A stretch of 6,314 nt of DNA, taken from Chitinophaga pinensis. Lineage in GTDB: Bacteria > Bacteroidota > Bacteroidia > Chitinophagales > Chitinophagaceae. Numbering within the stretch: the first letter of the stretch is position 1; the number at the start of each line of letters is the position of its first letter. Below, one piece after another: positions 6,306 to 6,314 of the stretch. The notes under the pieces are model-generated. The model was given only the letters and a program-made list of their open reading frames with translations. It made no database searches and was not told the DNA's origin. The stretch lies in NCBI GenBank assembly GCA_943324055.2, contig CALPKD020000085.1:1-6314 (forward strand), read 5' to 3'. The position numbers were made by a program, and so were the translations under genes.

Positions 6306-6314
6306 GCTTTTTAA

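Noticed and set aside
1..6314. CRISPR array, transposon, tRNA/rRNA, or defence system
   Set aside because: No regularly spaced repeats, transposase or nuclease-type genes, terminal repeats, or structured RNA signatures were seen; nearly all bases are accounted for by ordinary genes.

Overview
This window looks like chromosomal DNA from a member of the Bacteroidota, most plausibly a Chitinophagaceae-like organism. The evidence is an AT-rich sequence, start codons with almost no Shine-Dalgarno signal, matches to the Bacteroidota sigma-factor -7 consensus (TAnnTTTG), and protein variants typical of the phylum (the PEP carboxylase, the coiled-coil M23 peptidase with its N-terminal anchor, the DUF4440 protein). 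The phylum is well supported. The family is a guess from remembered protein similarity. No mobile element, CRISPR array, tRNA or rRNA is visible, and gene density is very high.

Layout: (1) bases 1-468 (+) are the 3' part of rodA, the peptidoglycan glycosyltransferase of the elongation machinery. (2) 485-1243 (+) is a metallo-beta-lactamase-fold hydrolase 16 bases downstream of rodA, probably on the same transcript. (3) 1324-3912 (+) is ppc, a full-length phosphoenolpyruvate carboxylase of the divergent Bacteroidota type. (4) 3909-4511 (-) is a compact AlkA-like HhH-GPD DNA glycosylase, convergent with ppc and overlapping it by 4 bases. (5) 4598-5020 (+) is a small secreted DUF4440/NTF2-like protein, divergent from the glycosylase across a short AT-rich spacer. 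(6) 5017-5250 (-) is a 77-residue two-helix membrane protein, again overlapping its convergent neighbour by 4 bases. (7) 5251-6222 (-) is a membrane-anchored M23 peptidase whose TAG stop is followed directly, in the same frame, by the ATG of the 77-residue gene. (8) 6223-6314 is a regulatory spacer with a -7-like box on each strand and an 8-base inverted repeat.

The two ends of the window concern the cell wall: RodA polymerises glycan strands, and the M23 protein has the complete residue set of a peptidoglycan endopeptidase. Between them are housekeeping functions: anaplerotic CO2 fixation (ppc), base-excision repair (glycosylase) and two poorly characterised enzymes or accessory proteins. 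I see no defence island, secondary-metabolite cluster or other clearly new multi-gene system. The points most worth a second look are the clade-specific active-site changes in the PEP carboxylase, the peptidase/membrane-protein pair separated by a single in-frame stop codon, and the compact TTAA-shared stops at both convergent junctions.
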